A stretch of 35,315 bases of DNA. Origin: Bacteroidia bacterium Ga0077558. Lineage in GTDB: Bacteria > Bacteroidota > Bacteroidia > Chitinophagales > Chitinophagaceae. The position numbers and the translations under genes were made by a program. The stretch covers positions 1 to 35,315 of the forward strand of contig LNFJ01000107.1 in NCBI GenBank assembly GCA_001464625.1. Reading direction: 5' to 3'. Under the pieces are notes generated by a model. The model saw only the letters and a list, made by a program, of their open reading frames with translations, was not told the origin of the DNA and made no database searches. Shown here piece after piece: positions 14,291-22,458 of this stretch (its first letter is position 1; every line of letters starts with the position of its first letter).

Positions 14291-16381
14291 TTATTCAATC
14301 CCCATTACAAAAGCCCCTTTCGTTGTCACATCATGCCAGGGAATTTTCAATGAGTCACAATCTTTTTTCCAGTAATTCGCTTTCCAGGCGGGAACAGAAC
14401 CATCGAACACCACCTGCTTTATATCTAATGAAGCAGCTAGCTTTTTCATATAGATTTTCGGATTCTTTGAAATAACAAGAAGATCAATAGTGGGTTTTAT
14501 TTCTTCCATAGCAAATGCTATGGAAGAGTCAAGTAATAAGATGCGTTTACCGTGATAGTCAATGTAATTATCAGTAGCTCGTAGGTTACTCAACGTATGC
14601 GTTTCTTTTATCCGGAAAAGTATTCTTGCAGGCTTCAGATGAAAATTGCGGGCAAAATCATCAGCCAGCAATGTTGAATCGCCAACAAACTTGTAGTCTC
14701 TGCCATTTATAAAATCAATAGCTGCTTTTTGTGGCACATTATACACTACCACTTTTTGTTGCTGGTTGCTTTTTATAAAGGAGTAGGACCGCAAGCCAAT
14801 AAAACCCAACAACGAAAAAAGTCCCAACTTAAATCCGGCTGTTGATTTATCCATTAACCAGCGACTGATACCTGCTGCACAAAGTACCAGTAAGATTGCC
14901 TGAATAATATTTATCTGTAATCCATCCCATAAAGAAAATTTTATTACTTCTATTCTTTCAATATAACTGTTCATGAGCCAGATAAGCCATTCAAGCACTT
15001 TGCCAACCAGTGTTGCTAGTGCAGGAATAAAGAATATTACACAAAGAAAAATTTCACCTAGGAGAATAATACTTGACAATGGAACTGCAACAAAATTGGT
15101 TATAAAGAATAAATTAGGGAATTGGTGAAAATGATAAATGCTTAATGGGACGGTCAATATTTGTGCAGCCAATGTAACAGCATTGAGCTTCCAGATAAAA
15201 TCCAATGCTTTGTTTTTTATATAGAACCAATTGTAAATTGGTCGCATAAATATGATGATGCTTAGAACAGCTGCATATGATAATTGAAAGCCAACATCCC
15301 ATAGCCAATACGGATTTATACAAAGCAGAATAAATGCTGAAACCGCCATTGTGTTGTAAATAGAAGATCTTCTTGACAGGGATTCACCCAATACAATACA
15401 GGTAAACATAACAGCAGATCGAAGAATGGAAGGCTGTGCTCCGGCTAGTAAACTAAACAGCCATAACCCGGTAATTATAATAACCGGGCTTAACCATCTT
15501 GTATTTTTATTTTTCTTTAGAGGTTTGCATAAAATGGAAAGCAACCAATAAATTAAGCCAAGATGCAAGCCAGATATAGCAATAATGTGAACTACGCCGG
15601 TATTAGTATAAGATTGTACCAACGATTGCTCCAGGTCATCTTTATACCCGATCAACAAAGCTTCCGCTAATCCTAATTCTTTCTCACCTTTAATATTGGT
15701 GCGAAGAATGTTCAGCACCCATTCCCTCGCAGCATAAATAAAATTTTTGAAGGCGGTTTGTTTCTTGCCTCCCAGTATTTCAAATTCCCCTGGCTTTAAG
15801 TATACCTGGTGGGTTATTTCTTGAAAAAGGCAATACCGTTTATAATCAAAGCCTCCCGGATTTCCGGAGTTTTTTATTTCCTGCAAGGGCTTCTTTAATA
15901 GAACCTGCGAGCCGTAATCTAATTTGAGTAAAGAGTCTTTTTTAAAATACAGGATAATCTTTCCTGTTACAGCTTTGGCCTCGCCATTTTGTATTAAGTA
16001 ACTGACGCTTGCAGTTGCTTTTATGGATTTTGTTTTTTCTACCGGTGGCTCATCCAATGTAACAATAATACCATTGTTGGGTTGGTAGAAATTGCCGAGC
16101 CATTGCTTATCATTTCTTATATCTCTATCAGCAGCTAACAAAGCACCCAACGAAAAGCCGATTAGGCTTATGAAAATACCATTCAGATATGCGTATCGGT
16201 ATTGCTTAAAGAAGGGAAGCAAAAAAAACAGGATGATAATTAGCATTGTTACCCCTGCAACAATCCACCAGGTAGCAGCATTTAACCGGCCGTGCCATTG
16301 TAAAACAATTCCGGCAATCATTGCCAGTAATAGTTTTATAAATGGAATTTTTTTCCAAAGATGGATGCTACTAAAAGCCAT
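14291..16381 (-). CDS. ComEC/Rec2-family membrane protein
   Basis: The 696-residue polytopic protein has two N-terminal membrane helices, a DUF4131-type soluble domain (about 85-215, ending with the GNPGGFDYKRYCLFQ motif), then the Competence domain with VVHIIAISGLHLGLIYWLLS and about eight helices (about 250-520). ComEC proteins form the inner-membrane channel for DNA uptake. The C-terminal part (about 550-696) is in the place of the metallo-beta-lactamase domain, but the HxHxDH zinc motif is absent, so nuclease activity is unlikely for this domain. This short form is common in Bacteroidota as far as I recall. It lies 60 bp after the DinB-fold gene, likely in one transcript. Whether the cell is transformable cannot be said. 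Confidence 0.88.
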   Translation of the reverse strand: MAFSSIHLWKKIPFIKLLLAMIAGIVLQWHGRLNAATWWIVAGVTMLIIILFFLLPFFKQYRYAYLNGIFISLIGFSLGALLAADRDIRNDKQWLGNFYQPNNGIIVTLDEPPVEKTKSIKATASVSYLIQNGEAKAVTGKIILYFKKDSLLKLDYGSQVLLKKPLQEIKNSGNPGGFDYKRYCLFQEITHQVYLKPGEFEILGGKKQTAFKNFIYAAREWVLNILRTNIKGEKELGLAEALLIGYKDDLEQSLVQSYTNTGVVHIIAISGLHLGLIYWLLSILCKPLKKNKNTRWLSPVIIITGLWLFSLLAGAQPSILRSAVMFTCIVLGESLSRRSSIYNTMAVSAFILLCINPYWLWDVGFQLSYAAVLSIIIFMRPIYNWFYIKNKALDFIWKLNAVTLAAQILTVPLSIYHFHQFPNLFFITNFVAVPLSSIILLGEIFLCVIFFIPALATLVGKVLEWLIWLMNSYIERIEVIKFSLWDGLQINIIQAILLVLCAAGISRWLMDKSTAGFKLGLFSLLGFIGLRSYSFIKSNQQQKVVVYNVPQKAAIDFINGRDYKFVGDSTLLADDFARNFHLKPARILFRIKETHTLSNLRATDNYIDYHGKRILLLDSSIAFAMEEIKPTIDLLVISKNPKIYMKKLAASLDIKQVVFDGSVPAWKANYWKKDCDSLKIPWHDVTTKGAFVMGIE

Positions 16382-16441
16382 GCTGAAAAGTTACTGCAGC
16401 AGTGGCTTTTAAAAAATACCACTTTCAGGTATATTCTGTCT

Positions 16442-16912
16442 TTAGCTCAGCATTTTATTCAGGTAAGCTATCTGGCCAAGGTGGTAGATATTATGCTCGA
16501 TCATGCCGTTTAGCAAAAAGCGAAAATCGTATTTACGGTAATCCACGATCTCATTTAAAAATTCATCTTCATTTTTCTGTAGGAGGGTAGTTATCTTTTT
16601 ATGTATGCTTTTGAATTCTTTTAGACCTTTTTTCCAGTTATGTTGTTTCGGATCTATTTTCCGCCAATCGAGTTCTTTGGCTGCTTTCAAATCGCTGATG
16701 GTATCTTTCTCTAATCTTTTTAAAGCGAAATCTGCCCAGGTAATCATGTGATATAATAATTCAATTAAAGAATGCGGTGCATCAGTTGTTTTTTCAAATG
16801 CATTTGCTGGCTCTACTTCATCCATAATTTCAAATACCGCCCGGCCAAACCAGGGTTCACCGCTATTTACAGTTTCCATCCGGCTGATAATGGATTGAAT
16901 TTCTTTATTCAT
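16442..16912 (-). CDS. DinB-superfamily protein
   Basis: The 156-residue protein is a predicted four-helix bundle of the DinB/YfiT type. Candidate metal ligands are in the usual places: His55 in LLYHMITW, and His140 and His144 in IEHNIYHLGQIAYL near the C-terminus. Members include bacillithiol- or mycothiol-dependent transferases and many uncharacterised proteins; some Bacteroidota make bacillithiol, so a thiol-transferase role is possible but unproven. The ATG at 16912 gives the normal length. It lies between a helical-repeat protein (22 bp upstream) and the ComEC-like gene, all on the minus strand. Confidence 0.85.
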   Translation of the reverse strand: MNKEIQSIISRMETVNSGEPWFGRAVFEIMDEVEPANAFEKTTDAPHSLIELLYHMITWADFALKRLEKDTISDLKAAKELDWRKIDPKQHNWKKGLKEFKSIHKKITTLLQKNEDEFLNEIVDYRKYDFRFLLNGMIEHNIYHLGQIAYLNKMLS

Positions 16913-16934
16913 GCTTTGAATTGTAAAAATTGAA

Positions 16935-18470
16935 TCAGGACAAACTACTTTCTTTTACTTTTTGTTCAACGTATTGGCGGTAGGATATACGCCTGATTTT
17001 ACTGGTAAGCCATCCGGGGTAATTAAAAATGGCAAACGATTGTTGCTGTACATTGTCTTCTTTGTTTTGTATAAATACCTCCAATGCTTTTTTGTATTCT
17101 TCTATTTTACTTTTTGCATCTTTCATATAAAAAGTTCGGCGGAGGCATTGCACCAAAGCTGTTTCAAAAGGATGCTTCTTTTTTCGTTTATAAAAATAAG
17201 TGTACGTAGAGCGGTACTGTGCATCAAAAATTCTTGCATTGTTCAGGCTGTATGCAATTAGCAAAAGTAAAACTTGTGCAACAGCAGAATGTTCTTCCCT
17301 TGTACCATCTTTAAAATATATAGCACCCCTCTTTGTGAAATATAATGCATCGTCATATTGCTCTAATACAAAACTGGCAATACCCAGCGACAGACTAACT
17401 GTTCTGTTCAGTTCTGCATTCAAAACAGGCTCCCATAACCGGTATTTTGTTTTCATAGATTTTACCAGCTTCTCAACGTCTTTATACCGGGCTGTTTTAT
17501 TATACACTTTATTCAATGCCAGGTATTTTACAGCTTCAAAATTTGCCCGTTGTGTTTTATCCTGAAGCTGATTGTTGATAGTAAGATTAAATACGTCTTC
17601 TACATACTCATAGGAGCCATGCAAAGTGCCTGCATAGTTTATCATATATAGCAGCTCAATATAATGTTCGCCATGTGTTTCTATAAAGGAGGGATTTTTT
17701 TCCCAGTCTTTTAATGCTTGCTGTAATAATTGAAATGAACCCGGAATATCGTTTAGCAGGTAAAGCAGTGTGGCCTTACTTAAATGAAAGTAATGCCGGA
17801 GCCAAAAGGATTTTGTATCAAGTGCAGAGCTATAGTCGTCTACCTGCTGCAAGAGTGCTTTAGTTTTTTCTTTTAGGCCTTTATCAAGGTCGAAATGCGC
17901 TGTTCTTTTTAGTATCAATACTTCGGCATAAATATCCCGTAAAGTAATAAGACCCGCATATTGTGTATGTGTGATCAAATGACCTTTAAAAATAGAGTGC
18001 ATCTCATTGTAGCTGATATGAACACTACTTGATAAAATCATTTTTTCATACTCTGCCTTTAATAAGTTAAGTATCGCATACGACTCGGTTTGCCGGGCTT
18101 TTGCTACTGCTTTTTTCCAAACACTATGGGCTTCGGCCAGTAATCCTTTTTTTCTGTACACTCTGATCAGCAACATTTGTTTATAAATCGAATGACCGAC
18201 ACTGTTGCGGCTATCGTATTCTACAATTGCATCACTAATAAGCTGTAGCAGGTAATGTTTTTGCGAGGCGATGTTTTTTTTGGTGAGTTGCTGAGTAAAT
18301 TTTTTAAGTATTGTTTCTTCGTTATAATTTTTTTGTATAGCGATTGCATTAAATAGTTTTATATAAAGTGCCTGGCTGCCAGCTCCAACAAAGTTGCGTT
18401 TAAAAAAAAGCTTTTCACTACTGCTTAATGAATGAATCAAACGCCACAAAAAGTCAGAAGAATTATTCAT
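16935..18470 (-). CDS. Hypothetical large alpha-helical (TPR-like) protein
   Basis: I recognise only a Bacteroidota family type, not a function. The 511-residue form starting at ATG 18470 begins MNNSSDFLWRLIHSLSSSEK, followed by FFKRNF, which resembles the start of other members; a longer form from 18548 adds 26 residues of unlikely sequence. The rest is helical throughout, with a loose repeat of 35-40 residues (for example KGLLAEAHSVWKKAVAKARQ, SFQLLQQALKDWEKNP), pointing to a TPR-like solenoid. No signal peptide or membrane helix is seen, so it is probably cytoplasmic. A Lys-rich stretch, YFYKRKKKHPFETALVQCL, is near 430. It starts the minus-strand run with the DinB-fold and ComEC-like genes. 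A role as protein-binding scaffold is likely but unproven. Confidence 0.7.
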   Translation of the reverse strand: MNNSSDFLWRLIHSLSSSEKLFFKRNFVGAGSQALYIKLFNAIAIQKNYNEETILKKFTQQLTKKNIASQKHYLLQLISDAIVEYDSRNSVGHSIYKQMLLIRVYRKKGLLAEAHSVWKKAVAKARQTESYAILNLLKAEYEKMILSSSVHISYNEMHSIFKGHLITHTQYAGLITLRDIYAEVLILKRTAHFDLDKGLKEKTKALLQQVDDYSSALDTKSFWLRHYFHLSKATLLYLLNDIPGSFQLLQQALKDWEKNPSFIETHGEHYIELLYMINYAGTLHGSYEYVEDVFNLTINNQLQDKTQRANFEAVKYLALNKVYNKTARYKDVEKLVKSMKTKYRLWEPVLNAELNRTVSLSLGIASFVLEQYDDALYFTKRGAIYFKDGTREEHSAVAQVLLLLIAYSLNNARIFDAQYRSTYTYFYKRKKKHPFETALVQCLRRTFYMKDAKSKIEEYKKALEVFIQNKEDNVQQQSFAIFNYPGWLTSKIRRISYRQYVEQKVKESSLS

Positions 18471-18548
18471 ACCTGAAATTAGGTTATGAAAATAAGATTT
18501 TTTCCAATGATATGAACTAAATAAATAGGTATCGGTTGTTTTATCCAA

Positions 18549-18760
18549 TTAATTGATAAGCAAATATTTAAATCAAAAAATGTGAATAGAGGAGTTAATG
18601 ATGCGCCTAATATAATGATAAATTTAAAACAGGCATGTTTGCAGTCCGGTGTAGCTTTATGTTATAACAGTAACTGAATTATAAAAGATTACTTCGCTAA
18701 ATGCGATAACCAAAACCAACTACGAGTTTCCTTAACCAGAGACCAGTAACCATTAAACTA
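18549..18760. other. Intergenic spacer without recognisable gene
   Basis: The spacer between the helical-repeat gene and the carB terminator is about 290-350 bp in total. I find no tRNA, structured RNA or credible ORF longer than about 20 codons. It is AT-rich and must hold the promoter of the helical-repeat gene, but no exact TAnnTTTG box is seen on the minus strand. Confidence 0.5.
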
Positions 18761-18793
18761 AAAGCCCATCACAGGTAACTGATGATGGGCTTT
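18761..18793 (-). terminator. Terminator hairpin after carB
   Basis: Perfect 11-bp arms, AAAGCCCATCA (18761-18771) and TGATGGGCTTT (18783-18793), enclose an 11-base loop. On the minus strand the stem ends in TTTTAGTTT, giving an intrinsic terminator 25 bp after the carB stop. Confidence 0.85.
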
Positions 18794-18817
18794 CCTTTTG
18801 AAATTTGTTGAGCAACA

Positions 18818-21670
18818 TTACTTGCTCAGGTACATACTTCTGTCTTTGTACAATTGACGGAAGTACGGGTCTCTCAAATCTTTTATAAAGCGAATGGCTT
18901 CACCTGTCGATTTCATTTCTGGGCCGAGTTCTTTATTTACTCCTGGAAATTTATTGAAACTGAAAACTGGTTCTTTTATCGCAAAGCCTTTCATTTTTTT
19001 CTCGAATGTAAAATCAGTAAGCTTATGTGTACCCAACATGATTTTAGTAGCAATATTCAGGTAAGGTATCTGGTATGCTTTTGCTATAAATGGTGTAGTT
19101 CTGGATGCTCTTGGGTTGGCTTCAATTACAAACACTTTATCATTCTTAATAGCAAATTGAATATTGATAAGACCCTGTATTTTCAGATCCCTCGCAATTT
19201 TTTCTGCGTACTCTTCCATGGTATGCACAATCAGCGGTGTTAAATTAAAAGCCGGCAATACTGCATTACTATCACCTGAGTGAATACCGGCAGGTTCTAT
19301 ATGCTCCATTACACCCATTACATGAAAATTCTCTCCATCAAAAATGCCATCAATCTCTGCTTCCTGGCAACGGTCAAGAAAATGATCGATCAATATTTTA
19401 TTGCCGGGTAAATGTTTTAATAGACTCACTACTGCTTTTTCTACTTCTTCATCATTCAATACAATCCTCATTCTTTGTCCGCCCAAAACATATGAAGGAC
19501 GAACCAAAACAGGATAACCAACTTTATTGGCAACTGCTACAGCTTCATCTACATCTTCCGCAGTTCCATAATCAGGATAAGGAATGTCTAATACTTTTAA
19601 ACGGTCGCTAAAGCGGCCACGGTCTTCCGCAATATCAAGACTGTCATAAGAAGTACCGATGATCTTAATTCCTTTTTGCGTTAATTTTTCAGCAAGCTTC
19701 AATGCAGTTTGTCCGCCGAGCTGCACAATTACACCTTCTGGCTTTTCATGTTCAATTATTTCCCAAAGGTGTTCCCAGTAAACCGGTTCGAAATACAATT
19801 TATCGGCCATATCGAAATCGGTACTCACCGTTTCAGGGTTACAGTTAACCATAATGGCTTCGTAACCACATTCTTTAATAGCTAATAAACCATGCACACA
19901 ACAATAATCAAACTCAATACCCTGGCCAATTCGGTTAGGTCCGGAACCGAGTACTATAATTTTTTTCTTATCGGAAACTTTACTTTCATTGTGTACCAAT
20001 CCACCGCCTTGAGCAGAGGTAGAAAGGCTTTCAAATGTTGAATAGAAATAAGGAGTCTTTGCTTCGAACTCTGCCGAGCAAGTGTCCACCATTTTATACA
20101 CTCTTGTAATGCCTGCTGCTTTTCTTTTATTGTAAACATCATCTTCATCGCCATGTTCAGTGATACGACTTATCTGCTCATCGCTAAAGCCATGCACTTT
20201 TGCTTCTCTTAATAGATTCAATGGTAAATCGGCGAGATCATATTTAGCCATTTCTTTTTCCAGGTTGCAGATTTTTTGAATCTCGTAGAGAAACCATCTG
20301 TCGATACCATTGGTAGCTTTTGAAATTGTGCCAACAGAAATACCCGCCATCAATGCATCTTTAATTCGGAAGATGCGATCCCATTTTGGGGTTTTAATAT
20401 ATTCCAGTAGCTCATCGGCATGCATCAGGCTTTTGCCATAGTAGCCAAGCCCAACCGCATTGTTCTCCAAACTCTGACAAGCTTTTTGAATCGCTTCAGT
20501 AAAACTTCTACCAATACCCATTACTTCTCCCACACTTTTCATCTGGAAGCCCAGTGTATCGTTAGCACCTTTGAATTTATCAAAATTCCATCTTGGTATT
20601 TTTACAATCACATAATCTAAAGCAGGCTCGAAGTAAGCAGAAGTGGTTCCGGTAATCTGGTTTTCCAATTCATCCAGGTTATAACCGATAGCCAGCTTCG
20701 CTGCAATCTTGGCAATAGGATAACCAGTGGCTTTACTAGCCAATGCTGATGAACGGCTTACTCTCGGGTTAATTTCAATTGCTAATATTTCTTCCGTATC
20801 CGGGTTTAATGCAAACTGTACATTACAACCCCCGGCAAAATTTCCCAGGTCACGCATCATCATGATGGCGGTATTACGCATCAACTGCATGCCTGTATCA
20901 CTCAATGTCATTGCAGGAGCCACCGTAATGGAATCACCGGTGTGTACTCCCATCGGGTCAAAATTTTCTACGGTACATATGATACAAACATTATTAGCGG
21001 AATCTCTTAATAACTCCAGTTCAAATTCTTTCCACCCTAATACCGCTTTTTCTACCAATACTTCATGTATGGGGCTGGCAGTTAAAGCCCTGTTTAGTGC
21101 ATCATCCAGGTCTTCTTTTTTAAACACCAATCCACCACCGGTACCTCCCAAAGTGAAAGATGGACGAAGCACCAATGGAAAACCTATTTGCTGTGCAAAC
21201 TCTTTTCCTTCCAGGTAGGAGTTGGCAATTTTTCCCTCTGCCACGGTTACACCCAACTCAATCATCCACTTTCTAAACTGTTCTCTGTCTTCTGCTTTTT
21301 CAATGGCTTTTATATCTACACCAATTAAACGAACGTTGTATTGTTTCCATATGCCGAGTTCTTCCGCTTCTTTAGCCAGATTAAGTGCCGTTTGCCCTCC
21401 CATGGTTGGCAACACTGCATCAATATCATTTTCCTGTAATATCTGTTCAATGCTTTCTACCGTAAGCGGCAATAAATAAACCCGGTCTGCCATCATGGGG
21501 TCTGTCATAATGGTGGCCGGGTTGCTATTAATAAGAATAACTTTTATCCCTTCTTCCCGTAAACTCCGGGCGGCTTGAGTGCCGGAATAGTCAAACTCAC
21601 AGGCTTGTCCGATAATAATGGGGCCGGAGCCGATAATAAGAACCGATTTGATCGAATTGTCTTTTGGCAT
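18818..21670 (-). CDS. carB: Carbamoyl-phosphate synthase large subunit, short form
   Basis: CarB makes carbamoyl phosphate from bicarbonate, ATP and ammonia for pyrimidine and arginine synthesis. The 950 residues hold two ATP-grasp halves: the first begins SVLIIGSGPIIIGQACEFDY and has TMGGQTALNLA; the second begins IIVLGSGPNRIGQGIEFDY and has QLGGQTALKLA and VLVRPSYVLGGQRMRIV. The protein stops soon after VIEANPRASRTTPFIAKA and GPEMKSTGEAIRF, so the roughly 120-residue MGS-like allosteric domain of E. coli CarB is absent; control by UMP or ornithine in the E. coli manner is therefore unlikely. The ATG at 21670 fits. A -7 box is at 21723-21730. CarA is not in the window. The 21785 lipoprotein gene lies 114 bp upstream. 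Confidence 0.97.
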   Translation of the reverse strand: MPKDNSIKSVLIIGSGPIIIGQACEFDYSGTQAARSLREEGIKVILINSNPATIMTDPMMADRVYLLPLTVESIEQILQENDIDAVLPTMGGQTALNLAKEAEELGIWKQYNVRLIGVDIKAIEKAEDREQFRKWMIELGVTVAEGKIANSYLEGKEFAQQIGFPLVLRPSFTLGGTGGGLVFKKEDLDDALNRALTASPIHEVLVEKAVLGWKEFELELLRDSANNVCIICTVENFDPMGVHTGDSITVAPAMTLSDTGMQLMRNTAIMMMRDLGNFAGGCNVQFALNPDTEEILAIEINPRVSRSSALASKATGYPIAKIAAKLAIGYNLDELENQITGTTSAYFEPALDYVIVKIPRWNFDKFKGANDTLGFQMKSVGEVMGIGRSFTEAIQKACQSLENNAVGLGYYGKSLMHADELLEYIKTPKWDRIFRIKDALMAGISVGTISKATNGIDRWFLYEIQKICNLEKEMAKYDLADLPLNLLREAKVHGFSDEQISRITEHGDEDDVYNKRKAAGITRVYKMVDTCSAEFEAKTPYFYSTFESLSTSAQGGGLVHNESKVSDKKKIIVLGSGPNRIGQGIEFDYCCVHGLLAIKECGYEAIMVNCNPETVSTDFDMADKLYFEPVYWEHLWEIIEHEKPEGVIVQLGGQTALKLAEKLTQKGIKIIGTSYDSLDIAEDRGRFSDRLKVLDIPYPDYGTAEDVDEAVAVANKVGYPVLVRPSYVLGGQRMRIVLNDEEVEKAVVSLLKHLPGNKILIDHFLDRCQEAEIDGIFDGENFHVMGVMEHIEPAGIHSGDSNAVLPAFNLTPLIVHTMEEYAEKIARDLKIQGLINIQFAIKNDKVFVIEANPRASRTTPFIAKAYQIPYLNIATKIMLGTHKLTDFTFEKKMKGFAIKEPVFSFNKFPGVNKELGPEMKSTGEAIRFIKDLRDPYFRQLYKDRSMYLSK

Positions 21671-21722
21671 TTTTTGTTTTTAAGCTTTACTGGCAGTAAT
21701 CGTTATAGAAAAACAAATTGCG

Positions 21723-21730
21723 CAAAAGTA
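21723..21730 (-). promoter_or_regulatory. Candidate carB -7 box TACTTTTG
   Basis: The minus strand reads TACTTTTG, an exact TAnnTTTG match, 52 bp before the carB ATG. No TTG is found at 19-21 bp upstream, so only half of the usual promoter is supported. Confidence 0.4.
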
Positions 21731-21784
21731 AGGGAATAGCAGGGGTTTTCGGGGCTGAAATTTGATTTTTTTCCCCATGAAAAT

Positions 21785-22372
21785 TTAAAACGATTTAAAC
21801 GGTTGCGGCTTTGGAATTTTCCGGTACGAAAGGGAGTATAGATCGTCGTAAATATTTTTCTTCTGGGATAATAAATCTGTTACTGTCTCTTTCAACTGCT
21901 CGGGGCTGCTAAATATTTTTTTGGTCGGAGAAAAACTTTCTGAAATCGTTTTTAGCTGTAAAGTGTCGTTTCGCATTTCAAACTTGGCCATATAATAAAC
22001 TTTTTCTTTTGTTATTATTGGTTGTTTGTTGCGGCGGTTTTCTACTAACACGATCGTAGACTCCACATTCATAAATTTCAGATCACCTACATAAGAAGCA
22101 AAGCCCGTAAAATAAGCGGTATCAGGTAATATAATATCGCCTTTTATAGCTTTGCCATAACGAACAATAGAGTAAGTAGAATCAGATTGTTTGCTAATAT
22201 CTAATGCTTCAATACCAAAATAATCGCTGCCATCTTTTACAATACCATACCAATAGCCAAGCATAGTAGTATCAACCGGCTCAACCGGTGCTGCTGCCAA
22301 TGGAACTTTTGATTCAAAAGGACAGGCACATAATATAATGGCGACTGGTAACAGCCACAGTAGCTTTCGCAT
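21785..22372 (-). CDS. Hypothetical lipoprotein
   Basis: This 195-residue protein has a basic start and hydrophobic stretch (MRKLLWLLPVAIILCACPFE); the lipobox-like LCAC suggests lipidation at Cys17. The mature part starts with a Pro/Ala/Val segment, then MLGYWYGIVKDGSDYFGIEA, a beta-rich domain with alternating hydrophobic residues, and a basic tail (SYRKIPKPQPFKSF). No known domain is recognised. It lies upstream of carB on the same strand and is divergent from the M23 peptidase gene with an 86-bp gap. Its location in the outer or inner membrane cannot be settled. Confidence 0.7.
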   Translation of the reverse strand: MRKLLWLLPVAIILCACPFESKVPLAAAPVEPVDTTMLGYWYGIVKDGSDYFGIEALDISKQSDSTYSIVRYGKAIKGDIILPDTAYFTGFASYVGDLKFMNVESTIVLVENRRNKQPIITKEKVYYMAKFEMRNDTLQLKTISESFSPTKKIFSSPEQLKETVTDLLSQKKNIYDDLYSLSYRKIPKPQPFKSF

Positions 22373-22458
22373 AACTAATAAAAGTTAAAAGATACAAAGA
22401 TTGCACCTTATGACCTATACCTCTTTAGTAGTATAGCCATTGATGCTTATTTTTGTGC

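Noticed and set aside
18549..18760. Possible tRNA or small RNA in the spacer before carB's terminator
   Set aside because: No cloverleaf or T-loop sequence could be found; only a 19-codon ORF and AT-rich DNA.
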